DNA from: Acinetobacter venetianus RAG-1 = CIP 110063
GTDB lineage: Bacteria > Pseudomonadota > Gammaproteobacteria > Pseudomonadales > Moraxellaceae
Direction: 5' to 3'
Length of the DNA: 64,000 nucleotides
Assembly (NCBI RefSeq): GCF_000368585.1
Contig: NZ_KB849558.1
Location: 1-64,000, forward strand
Part shown: positions 1 through 9,488 of the stretch, piece by piece
How positions within the stretch are numbered: position 1 is the stretch's first letter
Layout of the letters: every line of letters starts with the position of its first letter
Translations under genes and position numbers: made by a program
The notes under the pieces: generated by a model
The model's database searches: none
Seen by the model: the letters and a program-made list of their open reading frames with translations, nothing else
Told to the model about the DNA's origin: nothing

Positions 1-3000
1 GTGAGCTTGAACGATCTAGACACCAATGACCAAACCCCAGAGTTAACTGGTACGATTGATGACCCAACGGCAACGATTGTTGTTAATGTGAATGGTATCG
101 ATTACCCAGCGACCAACAATGGCGATGGTACATGGACATTGGCGGATAACACTTTACCAGCTTTAATTATAGCTGCTTATCCAATCACGGTAACGGCAAC
201 TGATGCAGCAGGCAACGTAGGTACAGATGCTGCTACGCTTACAATTGATGTCACTGCACCGAGTGTAACATTTGACGATTTAGCAACAAATGACGATACA
301 CCTGAATTAACTGGTACAACTGATGATCCAACAGCCTTAATCGTTGTAACAGTAAATGGAATAGACTATAACGCAACAAATAATGGTGATGGCACTTGGA
401 CCTTAGCGGACAATACTTTGCCATCATTAGCTGATGGAGGTTACATCGTAACTGTTACTGCGACAGACCAAGCAGGAAATATTGGTACTGATACAGGAAC
501 ATTAGACATTGATGCGAATCCTTTAGCAGCCTTTGATAATTATGACAATGCAGTGATAAGTCCACAGCCATTATTAATCAGTGATGATGCTGCTCTAGGT
601 AGCGCTACATATCTAATTCTGACCTCATTGGCCGGACTAGATTTACAACTTGGCGCGAACTCAGTTAACTTTAGTGTTGGTGCAAATGAGGAAGGAACTG
701 CGACATTTACATACAGTTCTTTAATTGATGCAGATGTACTGTCCGACTATTTACTGGTTGTCCAAAAATTCAACTCAACAACTGGTCAATGGGAATCTAT
801 ACATGGTGATAGTGAAGCATCACTGATTAGTTTAAGTCTTCTAGGTATTGGTGCAACTCCTGGCGCTACGTTAGAAGGTCTAGAAGAAGGTACTTATCGT
901 GCATTTATGACTTTCGATGGTCTCTTGGGTGCAAGTGTTTTAGGTACTTTATCTGGAACGATGGATACCTATGATTTAACACAAGTTGGTGGTTATGAGC
1001 TTGGTGATGCTGAAGGTAATGTAATTACTGATGTTAACGAAAGTGGTGAAGTTGATATTGTTACCCCAACAACTTATGTAGCTAGTGTAGATGGAGTTGC
1101 AATTGGTGTTGGTGGTACAACCATCACTGGTGATTATGGTTCAATTACCTTCTATCAAGATGGTAGTTATGTTTACACGCCACTTCCTGATGGTGCAGGC
1201 ATTGGTCAAGTAGAACAGTTTAATTACACATTACTTGATTCTGCGACTGGAGATATGGCTCAAGCAACGCTTTATATTGATCTTGGATCAATCAGAGCTG
1301 CCGATAACCTAGTCGATGCTAAACTCGATCCTCAACCATTATTAGTAGAAGATGATGCTGCATTAGGTTCTTCCACTTATGTTGCTCTAGTTTCATTGGC
1401 TGGATTGGACTTCCAATTATTAGGTACAGATGCAATTGAGTTTTCTGTAGCAGATAATTTGGAAGGTGTTGCGACCTTTAGTTTCAGTACATTAATAGGT
1501 GCTGCGGCTTTGGGGGACTATAACTTAGTAGTCCAAAAATTCAATGAAACAACAGGACAATGGGAGTCTATTACAGGTGGTACAGATGCATCACTGATAG
1601 ATTTAACATTGTTAGGCTCTACACCAGTTGCTCAAGTCGGTGGATTAACGGAAGGTTCTTACCGTGCATTCATGGCATATGATGGACTGATCGGAGTTGG
1701 CTTAGGTGGTACTCTGACTGGTACGATGGATGTATATAATCCACATATTATCGACAGCTATGAAGCAACAGCAGTTCACGGAAATCTAATCTCTGATCCA
1801 AATACAAATGGTGATGTAGATATCGCAACAACAAACACCGTGATTAGTGAAGTGAATGGGGTGTCGATTGATCCAGCTGGTACTACTATTACAGGAACAT
1901 ATGGTGAGTTAGTTATCTATCCAAATGGTGATTATACATATACACCTAATGCGAGTATGTCTGGGCTTGGTCAAGTAGATCAATTTACGTACACTTTATT
2001 TGACCCAATGAGCGGAGACACTTCAGAAGCTACATTCTATGTTCATCTAGATAGTAATACGATTGATATGACATGGAATGCAGCAGATCCATCACAACCA
2101 GCTGTGATTAATGATCCATTGCCAATTGATGCATTTAGCAATGTTGATATCGCTTCGATTGATTACGAGTATCCAGTTACAGTTGAAAATCTAGATAATG
2201 CAATTAGCTATAATTGGTTATTAGGTGTAGGCGGTGTTGTGATTGGTAGCTCTAGTGGTTCTGCTAACTTTACAGTAGACCCTGGAAATCTCACTGATGC
2301 AGTAATTTCAGTTGATTTTGGTTCACTCGGTACTTTGATCGATGGCTTACATGTTGTTCTATCTCGTACTAACCCAGATGGTACAACTACTGTAATCGAA
2401 GATAGTGCTAGCACAGGTTTACTCGATGTATTAGGTATCTTCGGCTCAACGATCCAGTTCGAAGTTAAAAACTTAGCTGCTGGAACATACACATTGTTCA
2501 TGGAAAGTAATACGTTGCTTACAGCTCTTGGTAACGTAACGGCCGATATTACACTGAACCATGGTGATATTAGCCAAACACCTACATTAACTGGTGATGC
2601 GATTACTGGAAATGTGATTTCTGATGATAATTCAGCGCTTTATGGTGCAAATTATGATCATGATTTCATAACATCATCAACGACAGTAACTAATATCGCG
2701 TCAGCAGAGCCAGGCAATACCAACGTTGAGGCTGTTGTTGCAGGTGTTCCTACAGTAATCGTGGGCAACTACGGTACGTTAACGATCAATTCCGATGGTA
2801 GCTATAGCTATCAACCAGATGTAAATCCAGCAAATATTGGTAAAGTGGATAGCTTCACTTACACATTGTCTGATCCTACAAATGGCTTAGCTGATAGTAC
2901 TGCATCATTACATATCCAAATTGGATCGAATGATGTTAGCTTCACTTGGGACCCTGTTGATCCATCATTAGATGCGGTTATCCCAGCACCTGTTGCAAAT

Positions 3001-4143
3001 GCAGATACTGCAGATTCATTAGTCGATGTGCAAAATGTAGTGGATAATAACTATTTCAATGCTAACGGATCGACACTCGGTATTTTAGGTACTACCCAAA
3101 CTTATACCAGTGGAACATTTAGCATTAACGATAGTATGGCTCAGTTTGGATCATTAACAGCAAATGCATTAGGTCTAGGTAATGCTAACGTCACCTTAGC
3201 ACTACAACTTCAAACAGGGCCAACGACATGGACAACAGTTGCTTCTGATTTACATTCAGGAATTGTCCTCGCAATAGGCCAAATCGCCTCAATTGATCTA
3301 TCGACACTTGATCTTGCAGCAGGTACTTATCGCGTTGTCACAACTGTTCAAACTCCGTTGATTGGTGGTGTAATCATGACAGTTGGTACAAATGCTGATG
3401 TGAACATCACTTATGTAGATCAATACACCGCGACTAGTCCAACAGCGGATTGGATCCATGGCAATATCTTGGAAGGTGATACATTAGGTGGTGTTGCTGA
3501 TACAACAACTGGAACACAGCTTTATGTCATGAATCCTGTAACAGGTCAGTATGAGTTAGCCGCTGGTCAATCTATAGACACAGCAGAAGGTACGTTGTAT
3601 CTATATAACGATGGTTCTTATTACTATCAACGTGACATGGTGGTTTCATCAGCAACAGATGTGATTGATTATAAATTAGTATCGTTTGATGGAACTGAGG
3701 TGACCTCAACGCTTACGATCTCTTTAGGACAGCACTTCAACTTGAGTTCTGCTGATGACATCGTAACCAGTACTGCTGGAAATGACATCATTGAAAGTGC
3801 TGCTGGAGGATCTGATACTCTCATCTTCAACGTCTTAAACAATGCTGATGATGCAGGAGGTAATGGTCACGACACATGGAATGACTTCCATGTGGGTGAT
3901 ACAGCAACTGATCCAAATGCTGATGTGATTGATATTTCTAATCTCTTAGTGGGTTATGCTGGAGATGGAAGCGCAGCATCATTAGCTGGATATGTGAGCG
4001 TAAGTTCTGATGGAACATCAACCACAATTAGTATTGACCGTGATGGTGCTGGTGGAACACATGACAGCGTGACATTACTTACGATTGATGTTGATACGAC
4101 ATTAAATGATCTCATCAATAACAACCAACTTAATCTGTTCTAA
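1..4143 (+). CDS. C-terminal part of giant Bap/BLP-like biofilm adhesin (5' end outside window)
   Basis: Cell-surface adhesin exported by a type I secretion system; Bap-like proteins mediate cell-cell adhesion and biofilm formation. The frame is open from the first base, and the GTG there is probably an internal valine because it falls inside an Ig-like repeat. Visible order: two near-identical Ig-like repeats of about 90 residues (each with PELTGT, NGDGTWTLADNTLP and VTATD..GN), then four diverged modules of about 250 residues, each ending in a VCBS-like stretch (GxYGxLxxYxxGxYxYxP ... VDxFTYTL). From about residue 1245 there is a type I secretion target domain with GGSDTLIFNVL, GNGHDTWNDF and DVIDISNLL, ending in NQLNLF. 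Acidic, rich in D/T/G/S, with no cysteine seen. Family is confident; which Acinetobacter Bap/BLP type it is cannot be judged without the N-terminus. Confidence 0.9.
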   Translation: MSLNDLDTNDQTPELTGTIDDPTATIVVNVNGIDYPATNNGDGTWTLADNTLPALIIAAYPITVTATDAAGNVGTDAATLTIDVTAPSVTFDDLATNDDTPELTGTTDDPTALIVVTVNGIDYNATNNGDGTWTLADNTLPSLADGGYIVTVTATDQAGNIGTDTGTLDIDANPLAAFDNYDNAVISPQPLLISDDAALGSATYLILTSLAGLDLQLGANSVNFSVGANEEGTATFTYSSLIDADVLSDYLLVVQKFNSTTGQWESIHGDSEASLISLSLLGIGATPGATLEGLEEGTYRAFMTFDGLLGASVLGTLSGTMDTYDLTQVGGYELGDAEGNVITDVNESGEVDIVTPTTYVASVDGVAIGVGGTTITGDYGSITFYQDGSYVYTPLPDGAGIGQVEQFNYTLLDSATGDMAQATLYIDLGSIRAADNLVDAKLDPQPLLVEDDAALGSSTYVALVSLAGLDFQLLGTDAIEFSVADNLEGVATFSFSTLIGAAALGDYNLVVQKFNETTGQWESITGGTDASLIDLTLLGSTPVAQVGGLTEGSYRAFMAYDGLIGVGLGGTLTGTMDVYNPHIIDSYEATAVHGNLISDPNTNGDVDIATTNTVISEVNGVSIDPAGTTITGTYGELVIYPNGDYTYTPNASMSGLGQVDQFTYTLFDPMSGDTSEATFYVHLDSNTIDMTWNAADPSQPAVINDPLPIDAFSNVDIASIDYEYPVTVENLDNAISYNWLLGVGGVVIGSSSGSANFTVDPGNLTDAVISVDFGSLGTLIDGLHVVLSRTNPDGTTTVIEDSASTGLLDVLGIFGSTIQFEVKNLAAGTYTLFMESNTLLTALGNVTADITLNHGDISQTPTLTGDAITGNVISDDNSALYGANYDHDFITSSTTVTNIASAEPGNTNVEAVVAGVPTVIVGNYGTLTINSDGSYSYQPDVNPANIGKVDSFTYTLSDPTNGLADSTASLHIQIGSNDVSFTWDPVDPSLDAVIPAPVANADTADSLVDVQNVVDNNYFNANGSTLGILGTTQTYTSGTFSINDSMAQFGSLTANALGLGNANVTLALQLQTGPTTWTTVASDLHSGIVLAIGQIASIDLSTLDLAAGTYRVVTTVQTPLIGGVIMTVGTNADVNITYVDQYTATSPTADWIHGNILEGDTLGGVADTTTGTQLYVMNPVTGQYELAAGQSIDTAEGTLYLYNDGSYYYQRDMVVSSATDVIDYKLVSFDGTEVTSTLTISLGQHFNLSSADDIVTSTAGNDIIESAAGGSDTLIFNVLNNADDAGGNGHDTWNDFHVGDTATDPNADVIDISNLLVGYAGDGSAASLAGYVSVSSDGTSTTISIDRDGAGGTHDSVTLLTIDVDTTLNDLINNNQLNLF

Positions 4144-4154
4144 TTATTGATATG

Positions 4155-4187
4155 AAAAAAAGAGAACCTTCGGGTTCTCTTTTTTGT
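4155..4187 (+). terminator. Rho-independent terminator of the adhesin gene
   Basis: An 8-bp stem AGAGAACC with a TTCG tetraloop is followed by a T run, 20 bases after the adhesin stop codon. An A run precedes the stem. Confidence 0.93.
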
Positions 4188-4254
4188 TTGATTTCATTGA
4201 TAAAGAATTATGCTATCTTGTCTAAAATATTTATAAATTATAGAAACTTAAAAT

Positions 4255-5922
4255 ATGACAACAACTTTGATTTCAGGAATTGATCAGTTAAAAAGTCAAT
4301 TACTCGATTACCTAGAAAAAGTACAACTCTATACGCAAGTAGAGAAAACAGTCTTGTTTTTTTCATATGGAGAAAGAGAGGAACGTTGCAAAGTTTGGAA
4401 TTCAGCGTATTCGAGTTTTTCTACTGCCAAAGCACAATTATTTAGTTTTTTAGATCAGCGATATGAAGCACAACAGTCTTTACCTGAATTTTTAAAATTT
4501 GATTTTGTTTTCAATATTCAAAAAGAGCAATGGGATGATGTTGAGCAAACAGTGAGAAACCAATTTCACAATAATCACTATAGAAAAGGCATTAGTTTCG
4601 ATGAAAATTTTGAATGTTGCTTCTTAGAGCAAGAACTTTATGGCCGAGCAATCATTCGGGGGTTAAGCTATGATAAACCTAACTTTTTTGATGAGGATAA
4701 TCTTAATACGAGTATCTTACGAAAATACGATGATTCAAAAAAAATAATAAATCTTAAACAACAGCAACAAGTATGGACGTTTGATACCTATGCTGTGTTC
4801 TATGAAAACAATCAATTGATTCAGTTGCAAAGCCAGTTCACCGAAAATGGTGTTCGATACTTGATGGAACCAAAGAAGCAACATTTTATAAAAATGATTA
4901 AGCAAAATGCAGCATTCATCACTTCACAGATTCAAGAAGATGGCAGATTTATTTATGGATGTTTTCCTGCCTTTGATCGAGGTATTCGAAATTACAATAC
5001 GATTCGGCATTGCACCACGAACTACGCTCTAATCGAAACCTTAATGATCGATAATCATGAAGGGCATTTAAAGAAAATAAGGTCAGCAATTGATTATGCC
5101 TTGGCTCATTTTTATTTCGAGCAAGAACCTCAGCTTGCTTATATGTTAGATGCAAGTGAACCAGAAAAATTAGATGAAATTAAGTTAGGCGCAAATGCCG
5201 CTGCAATCTTAATGCTCACTAAATATCAAGAGCTTACAGGAGATAATCAATTTCTGGATTATGCTAAAAAGTTAGCCAATGGCATTTTATCAATGGTAAA
5301 TTCAGAAGGTGAAACGACTCATGTACTGCATTATCCAAATATGGAATTAAAGCAAAAGTTTCGCATTGTTTATTATGACGGTGAAGCTGCTTTGGCCTTA
5401 TTGCGGCTGTATCAACTCAAACCAGAAGAAAAATTATTAAGTACAGTAAAGCTCATGTTTGAACGTTTTATTTCTGAAAGATATGAGCGCTATCATGATC
5501 ATTGGCTTAGTTACTGTACCAATGAACTAACGAAAATTTTCCCAGAGGAAAAGTATTTTCTATTTGGTATGAAAAACTACCTGAGACATATGATTTTTAT
5601 TCGCAATCGAAAGACCAGTTATGCCACCTTATTAGAGTTAATGATGGCTGCGTATCAAATGATTGAGAGAATGAAGAAGCTTGGTTTAGCAGAACTGTTC
5701 AAGCAATCACATTTTGATGATTTGAAAAAGCTTATCGAGTTTCGGACTGAGTTCCAACGGACAGGTTTCTTTTACCCTGAAGTTGCAATGTATATGGCGC
5801 GGCCAGATAAAATTTTACATGCATTCTATGTCAGACATGATCGTTTTCGCGTTCGAATAGATGATCAGGAACATAATTTGTCTGGATATATTGCTTATGT
5901 TCAGCATTTTGAAAATGAATAA
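4255..5922 (+). CDS. Unrecognised 555-residue cytoplasmic protein, paired with CapA-like gene
   Basis: I do not recognise this protein. No signal peptide or membrane segment is visible. The N-terminal 170 residues are mixed and acidic. From about residue 210 to 440 there are repeated helical hairpins with spaced aromatic/His motifs (IYGCFPAFDRGI, TIRHCTTNYALIETL, LGANAAAILMLTKYQELTG, VYYDGEAALALLRLYQL), a pattern like (alpha/alpha)6-barrel enzymes such as six-hairpin glycosidases or epimerases. A conserved acid or His as a catalytic residue cannot be assigned by eye. The gene lies only 16 bases before the CapA-like gene on the same strand, so the two are very likely co-transcribed and may act on the same polymer or envelope substrate; that role is inference. 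Start ATG follows the adhesin terminator by about 65 bases. Confidence 0.6.
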   Translation: MTTTLISGIDQLKSQLLDYLEKVQLYTQVEKTVLFFSYGEREERCKVWNSAYSSFSTAKAQLFSFLDQRYEAQQSLPEFLKFDFVFNIQKEQWDDVEQTVRNQFHNNHYRKGISFDENFECCFLEQELYGRAIIRGLSYDKPNFFDEDNLNTSILRKYDDSKKIINLKQQQQVWTFDTYAVFYENNQLIQLQSQFTENGVRYLMEPKKQHFIKMIKQNAAFITSQIQEDGRFIYGCFPAFDRGIRNYNTIRHCTTNYALIETLMIDNHEGHLKKIRSAIDYALAHFYFEQEPQLAYMLDASEPEKLDEIKLGANAAAILMLTKYQELTGDNQFLDYAKKLANGILSMVNSEGETTHVLHYPNMELKQKFRIVYYDGEAALALLRLYQLKPEEKLLSTVKLMFERFISERYERYHDHWLSYCTNELTKIFPEEKYFLFGMKNYLRHMIFIRNRKTSYATLLELMMAAYQMIERMKKLGLAELFKQSHFDDLKKLIEFRTEFQRTGFFYPEVAMYMARPDKILHAFYVRHDRFRVRIDDQEHNLSGYIAYVQHFENE

Positions 5923-5938
5923 ATTGAGGTTTAAATAA

Positions 5939-7645
5939 ATGGATTTATCTCAAGAAATTAAAATAATAACGCAGATTAAATCTGAAGACTTTCAGCATTC
6001 GATTTGGCAAACATCGCTCTCGGTGGATTGTAATAACTGGATCGTTTTGTACCTTGCGATGCAAATGATTCAAGCTGAAAAATTAAAATTGGATCAAAGG
6101 ATTGAATTAGAGGGAAGTCGACAAAACAACCTTTTCGGACGTTCAAAAAAACAAGCTTATACTGTTTTAGAGCTATTACAGTACATCGCATTTGCCCAAC
6201 CTCCAGAACTAGCTTTGCAATTATTGAATCAATTATTGGGTGGTCGTGAGCAGACACAGATTGCATTACAGAACGAATTAAAAAAATTTAAACTTGATAC
6301 ACAAGTTCAAACCATTAGAGAGCTTTATCAATTGGCAGAAGCAATTTTTTTAATGCCAATTGAGATCATTCAACAAGTCTTTCAGAAGCAGCTAAGCTTC
6401 AAAGGCAATACGCTGACACCGATCAGCTCGATATTAACGTGCTCTCAACTAGATGCCGTGTTGTATTTGGAATATGCGAATAAACAGATTTATTTTTCCT
6501 ATCGAGCAGAAAATCAAACCATTGGTATCTTTTGTTTATTTGATTCAATTCAACGCATTGATCACATTATTCCTTATTATCATTATTTTACAGAGGGATT
6601 GATTCCATCAAAGTCGATCCAAGCAAAAAGCGAATGGATCAATATCATTGGCGATACTTACTTCGGTGAGTTTTACACTGAGATTCGTAAAAGCAAAGGC
6701 AATGATGACGCATTACAACGCTATGGTTATCAACATTCATTTGAAAAAATCAAAGCCTTTTTTAATGAAAATGATCTGAATATTGCGAATTTTGAGGCAG
6801 TATTTAACTCAGAAAAAGATTCTCCTCTACAAGACAAGAAAGCATTCATATTGGGTGCCGAAGCGAAAGAAACGATCCAAGAATTTAAAAGAGTTCATCT
6901 CAATACAGTTTGCCTCGGCAATAATCATTTAAAGGATTATGGCGCTGCCAGTTTACGATACACCTTACAGCAGTTTGATGAGGCGAATATCAAGTACATT
7001 GGTGCTGGATTAGATCAACAACAAGCACATCAGTTTTTTGAGATTAGAACAGCGCAAAAAACCTTTGCGATTTTTAATGGTTATTGGCATCGGGACATTG
7101 CCTATCAAGATTATGATTTTTATGCATTAGGGAAGAGTGCTGGAGTTGCTTGTCTAAATACGATTTTATTTGAACAGATTATCCATTATAAAACACGTCA
7201 TCCTAACCATAAGGTCATCTTGATTTGTCATTGGGGTATTGATTTCAAAACAACTCATCCAGAGCAAGAAAGTCTTGCTAAATTATTTACCCAAATCGGT
7301 GTTGATCTGATCATTGGACATGGCGCGCATACGATTCAGCCGATTCAATATATTCATGATAAACCAGTAGTTTTTGGAATAGGTAATGGGGTGTTTAATA
7401 GCAATGGTGAATATAAAAAGCATCAGGCTTTACCTTATGGCATGATTGCTCGTATTAATGTTAATGAAGAAATTGTGCAACTGTATCCAATTTTTACAGA
7501 CAATTTAGAAACTTTTTGGCAGCCATATCCTGTGAATGAAAAACAATTTAAGCAGGCAAGTGACTATCTAACGCAACATTTGGATCAAAGTCATTATCAA
7601 TTTAAAAAGAATGCATTAGGTTGTTTTATTGAGCTGAAAATCTAA
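5939..7645 (+). CDS. CapA-family metallophosphatase-like protein with inactive beta-lactamase-like N-terminal domain
   Basis: 568 residues in two parts. Residues about 20-120 resemble the class A beta-lactamase/serine hydrolase fold (WIVLYLAMQMIQAEKLKLDQ; VLELLQYIAFAQPPELALQLLNQLLG), but the SxxK nucleophile motif reads CNNW and the SDN loop is gone, so this part is probably non-catalytic. Residues about 235-520 are a CapA/PgsA-type calcineurin-like domain: IIGDTYFGE, IANFEAVF, LGNNHLKDYG, ICHWGIDF, IIGHGAHTIQPI and GIGNGVFN. CapA proteins belong to poly-gamma-glutamate and related capsule systems, yet no ligase genes (capB/C) are here and no signal peptide is seen, so a capsule role is not shown. 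It forms an operon with the preceding helical protein. Its last four bases overlap the 3' end of the convergent metzincin gene. Confidence 0.8.
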   Translation: MDLSQEIKIITQIKSEDFQHSIWQTSLSVDCNNWIVLYLAMQMIQAEKLKLDQRIELEGSRQNNLFGRSKKQAYTVLELLQYIAFAQPPELALQLLNQLLGGREQTQIALQNELKKFKLDTQVQTIRELYQLAEAIFLMPIEIIQQVFQKQLSFKGNTLTPISSILTCSQLDAVLYLEYANKQIYFSYRAENQTIGIFCLFDSIQRIDHIIPYYHYFTEGLIPSKSIQAKSEWINIIGDTYFGEFYTEIRKSKGNDDALQRYGYQHSFEKIKAFFNENDLNIANFEAVFNSEKDSPLQDKKAFILGAEAKETIQEFKRVHLNTVCLGNNHLKDYGAASLRYTLQQFDEANIKYIGAGLDQQQAHQFFEIRTAQKTFAIFNGYWHRDIAYQDYDFYALGKSAGVACLNTILFEQIIHYKTRHPNHKVILICHWGIDFKTTHPEQESLAKLFTQIGVDLIIGHGAHTIQPIQYIHDKPVVFGIGNGVFNSNGEYKKHQALPYGMIARINVNEEIVQLYPIFTDNLETFWQPYPVNEKQFKQASDYLTQHLDQSHYQFKKNALGCFIELKI

Positions 7646-8370
7646 GGGTATTTGGCATAATTTTGCAAAATAGTATTTAATTGTTCTGAGGTAAAACCTA
7701 AGTTACGTAGACCTCCGCTACCTAATTTACAGTCGTAGCTTGTCATAATATTGGTTGGTGTACTTTTCTTTGCTCTCGGTGCACAAACATGTCCTAAGCC
7801 AAAAGCATGTCCCATTTCATGGATACTTGCGGCTTGTGTTTGATAGTTGAGTCGTTCCCAATCGATCAAGATAAAAGGCTGTCCCTGATTTCTAAACCCC
7901 CAACTGGTAATATCGTTGTACTTGAGTTTTTGATTGTATGCGTCATAAATAATAAAAAACACTTCTTTGCTTTTACGTTTTGGGAAACAGCTTTTCACAG
8001 CGCCGGGAATGTTGTCGGGAATGAGGGCAGTGGGCTGATTCAAACGATTTGCCAATTCACATTTTCGTTTGCTGAAGTCTTGATACGAATAGTAGTGATT
8101 GATTTTAAACTTAAAGATTTTTTGATTATCTTCATTAAGGAAGTAGCGGTTTAAAATTTCTAACTCTTTGTACATTTGCAAACGTGTATCAAATACTTTT
8201 GCTTCAGGACGATTGGTCGTGTAGACAAAGCTTACATAGACGACGGGAAGATGGCTTGCTGCGTCAATTTTGTATTTATATGGTGTAATTTTCACAGGTG
8301 GTTTTTTTGTGGTACACGAAGCTGTAAAGGTCAGACATAAGGCTGTAAGCAATATCAGTTTTGATCGCAT
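7642..8370 (-). CDS. Predicted metzincin zinc metalloprotease lipoprotein
   Basis: The 242-residue product begins with a lipoprotein signal peptide (lipobox TASC near residue 19). It carries a complete zinc-binding HEMGHAFGLGH motif (HExxHxxGxxH) and, about 20 residues later, NIMTSYD, which fits the metzincin Met-turn. Four or so further cysteines may form disulphides. The general fold is therefore a secreted or outer-membrane-anchored zinc peptidase; substrate is unknown. A good ribosome site (GAGGA, 9 bases upstream of the ATG) supports the start. It is monocistronic and convergent with the CapA-like gene, with a 4-base overlap at the 3' ends and no obvious shared terminator. Confidence 0.82.
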   Translation of the reverse strand: MRSKLILLTALCLTFTASCTTKKPPVKITPYKYKIDAASHLPVVYVSFVYTTNRPEAKVFDTRLQMYKELEILNRYFLNEDNQKIFKFKINHYYSYQDFSKRKCELANRLNQPTALIPDNIPGAVKSCFPKRKSKEVFFIIYDAYNQKLKYNDITSWGFRNQGQPFILIDWERLNYQTQAASIHEMGHAFGLGHVCAPRAKKSTPTNIMTSYDCKLGSGGLRNLGFTSEQLNTILQNYAKYP

Positions 8371-8462
8371 TTTTATGTTCCTCTGTCCATCAATTTTTTA
8401 ATTGTTCTTTAGGAAATTCGTTCTGATTTTCAATATGCTAACAGATTTTTTGAGAGGAAATT

Positions 8463-8780
8463 GTGAAAGATAGTAATGAGTTGCATCGACAGATTTTAGA
8501 GGTTATTGCTTTAATTCCCTATGGGAAAGTAGCAACTTATGGGCAGATTGCAAAGTTAGCGGGTATTCCTAAGCATGCGCGATTGGTTGGCTATGTTCTC
8601 AAGCATTTGGATCAGGAGAGTAGTATTCCTTGGCATCGCGTTATTAATTCACAAGGAAAAATAAGTGTGATGCGTATAAATGAAAAAGGAGGGAATATTC
8701 AACAACAATTATTGGCCGATGAGGGGATTTATCTTTTAAATAATAAAATTAATTTAAAGGTTTTTAGTTGGATTCCATAA
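8463..8780 (+). CDS. Alkyltransferase-like protein (ATL; MGMT-fold, non-catalytic)
   Basis: The 105-residue protein matches the DNA-binding domain of O6-alkylguanine-DNA alkyltransferases (PYGKVATYGQIAKLAG; GYVLKH; IPWHRVINSQGKIS). In active MGMT the motif is PCHRV; here cysteine is replaced by tryptophan (PWHRV), the hallmark of ATL proteins. These bind O6-alkylguanine lesions and pass them to nucleotide excision repair instead of repairing them. It starts with GTG preceded by GAGAGGA at good spacing. No N-terminal Ada-like domain is present. Monocistronic. Confidence 0.88.
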   Translation: MKDSNELHRQILEVIALIPYGKVATYGQIAKLAGIPKHARLVGYVLKHLDQESSIPWHRVINSQGKISVMRINEKGGNIQQQLLADEGIYLLNNKINLKVFSWIP

Positions 8781-8886
8781 AGCTAAAAATAAATAGACTG
8801 ATTTGTATAAAAGGATATTGCCGTTATTTTATTTTTTAATTACAATAATTGTACATAAAGAATACATATGTATATTTGGTAATTAA

Positions 8887-9399
8887 ATGAAAAAATTAGC
8901 TGTTATTTGTGGGATCGCTGCGCTTAGTTTATCTGGATGTGCGAGCATTATGTCTGGTAGAACTCAGACAATGACATTTGAGAGTACGCCAGAACTCAGT
9001 AATATTACGATTTTAAATAAAGCAGGTAAAAAAGTTCATGTAGGACAAGCACCTGTGACTGTAAGTTTGAAAAGAAGCTCAGGTTTCTTTGTACCTGAAA
9101 AATATACTGTAATCTTTGAAAAAGAAGGCTACGAAACTAAAACTGTGAATGTTTCAGCACACGTAAATGGTTGGTATGTTGGAAATATTGTTTTTGGTGG
9201 CTTACTTGGTTTATTGATCATTGATCCTGCGACAGGTGCAATGTATAGCCTAAGTACAAAAGATACGAATGTTGTTCTGAATGATCTTAAAAAAGAAAAT
9301 CTTCAAGCAAATACGCAGTCATTAACTATCGTTTCTACGACTGAATTACCAAAAGATGTATTAGAAAAGGCAAAACCAATTCAATTAGCATCAGAATAA
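8887..9399 (+). CDS. Small lipoprotein with C-terminal hydrophobic segment, function unknown
   Basis: 170 residues with a clear lipoprotein signal (LSLSGC, Cys at about residue 18). The middle part has a beta-rich pattern (GKKVHVGQAPVTVSLKRSSGFF, EKYTVIFEKEGYETKTVNV) like PEGA-type carbohydrate/peptidoglycan-associated domains. About residues 98-120 contain a short hydrophobic glycine-rich stretch (GNIVFGGLLGLLIIDPATGAMY) that is common in small Acinetobacter lipoproteins. No catalytic motif. It has its own terminator and appears monocistronic. Confidence 0.75.
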   Translation: MKKLAVICGIAALSLSGCASIMSGRTQTMTFESTPELSNITILNKAGKKVHVGQAPVTVSLKRSSGFFVPEKYTVIFEKEGYETKTVNVSAHVNGWYVGNIVFGGLLGLLIIDPATGAMYSLSTKDTNVVLNDLKKENLQANTQSLTIVSTTELPKDVLEKAKPIQLASE

Positions 9400-9407
9400 A
9401 TATAAAA

Positions 9408-9447
9408 AAGCCAGTATCAAGATTACTCTTGTACTGGCTTTGATTTT
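9408..9447. terminator. Bidirectional terminator between lipoprotein and usp genes
   Basis: An inverted repeat AAGCCAGTA...TACTGGCTT (arms about 13 bases with one bulge) has an A run on its left and a T-rich tract on its right, so it can serve both convergent genes. Confidence 0.8.
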
Positions 9448-9488
9448 TAAATTAATAAGATTCGATGGTTAAATCTTCATAAATATAA

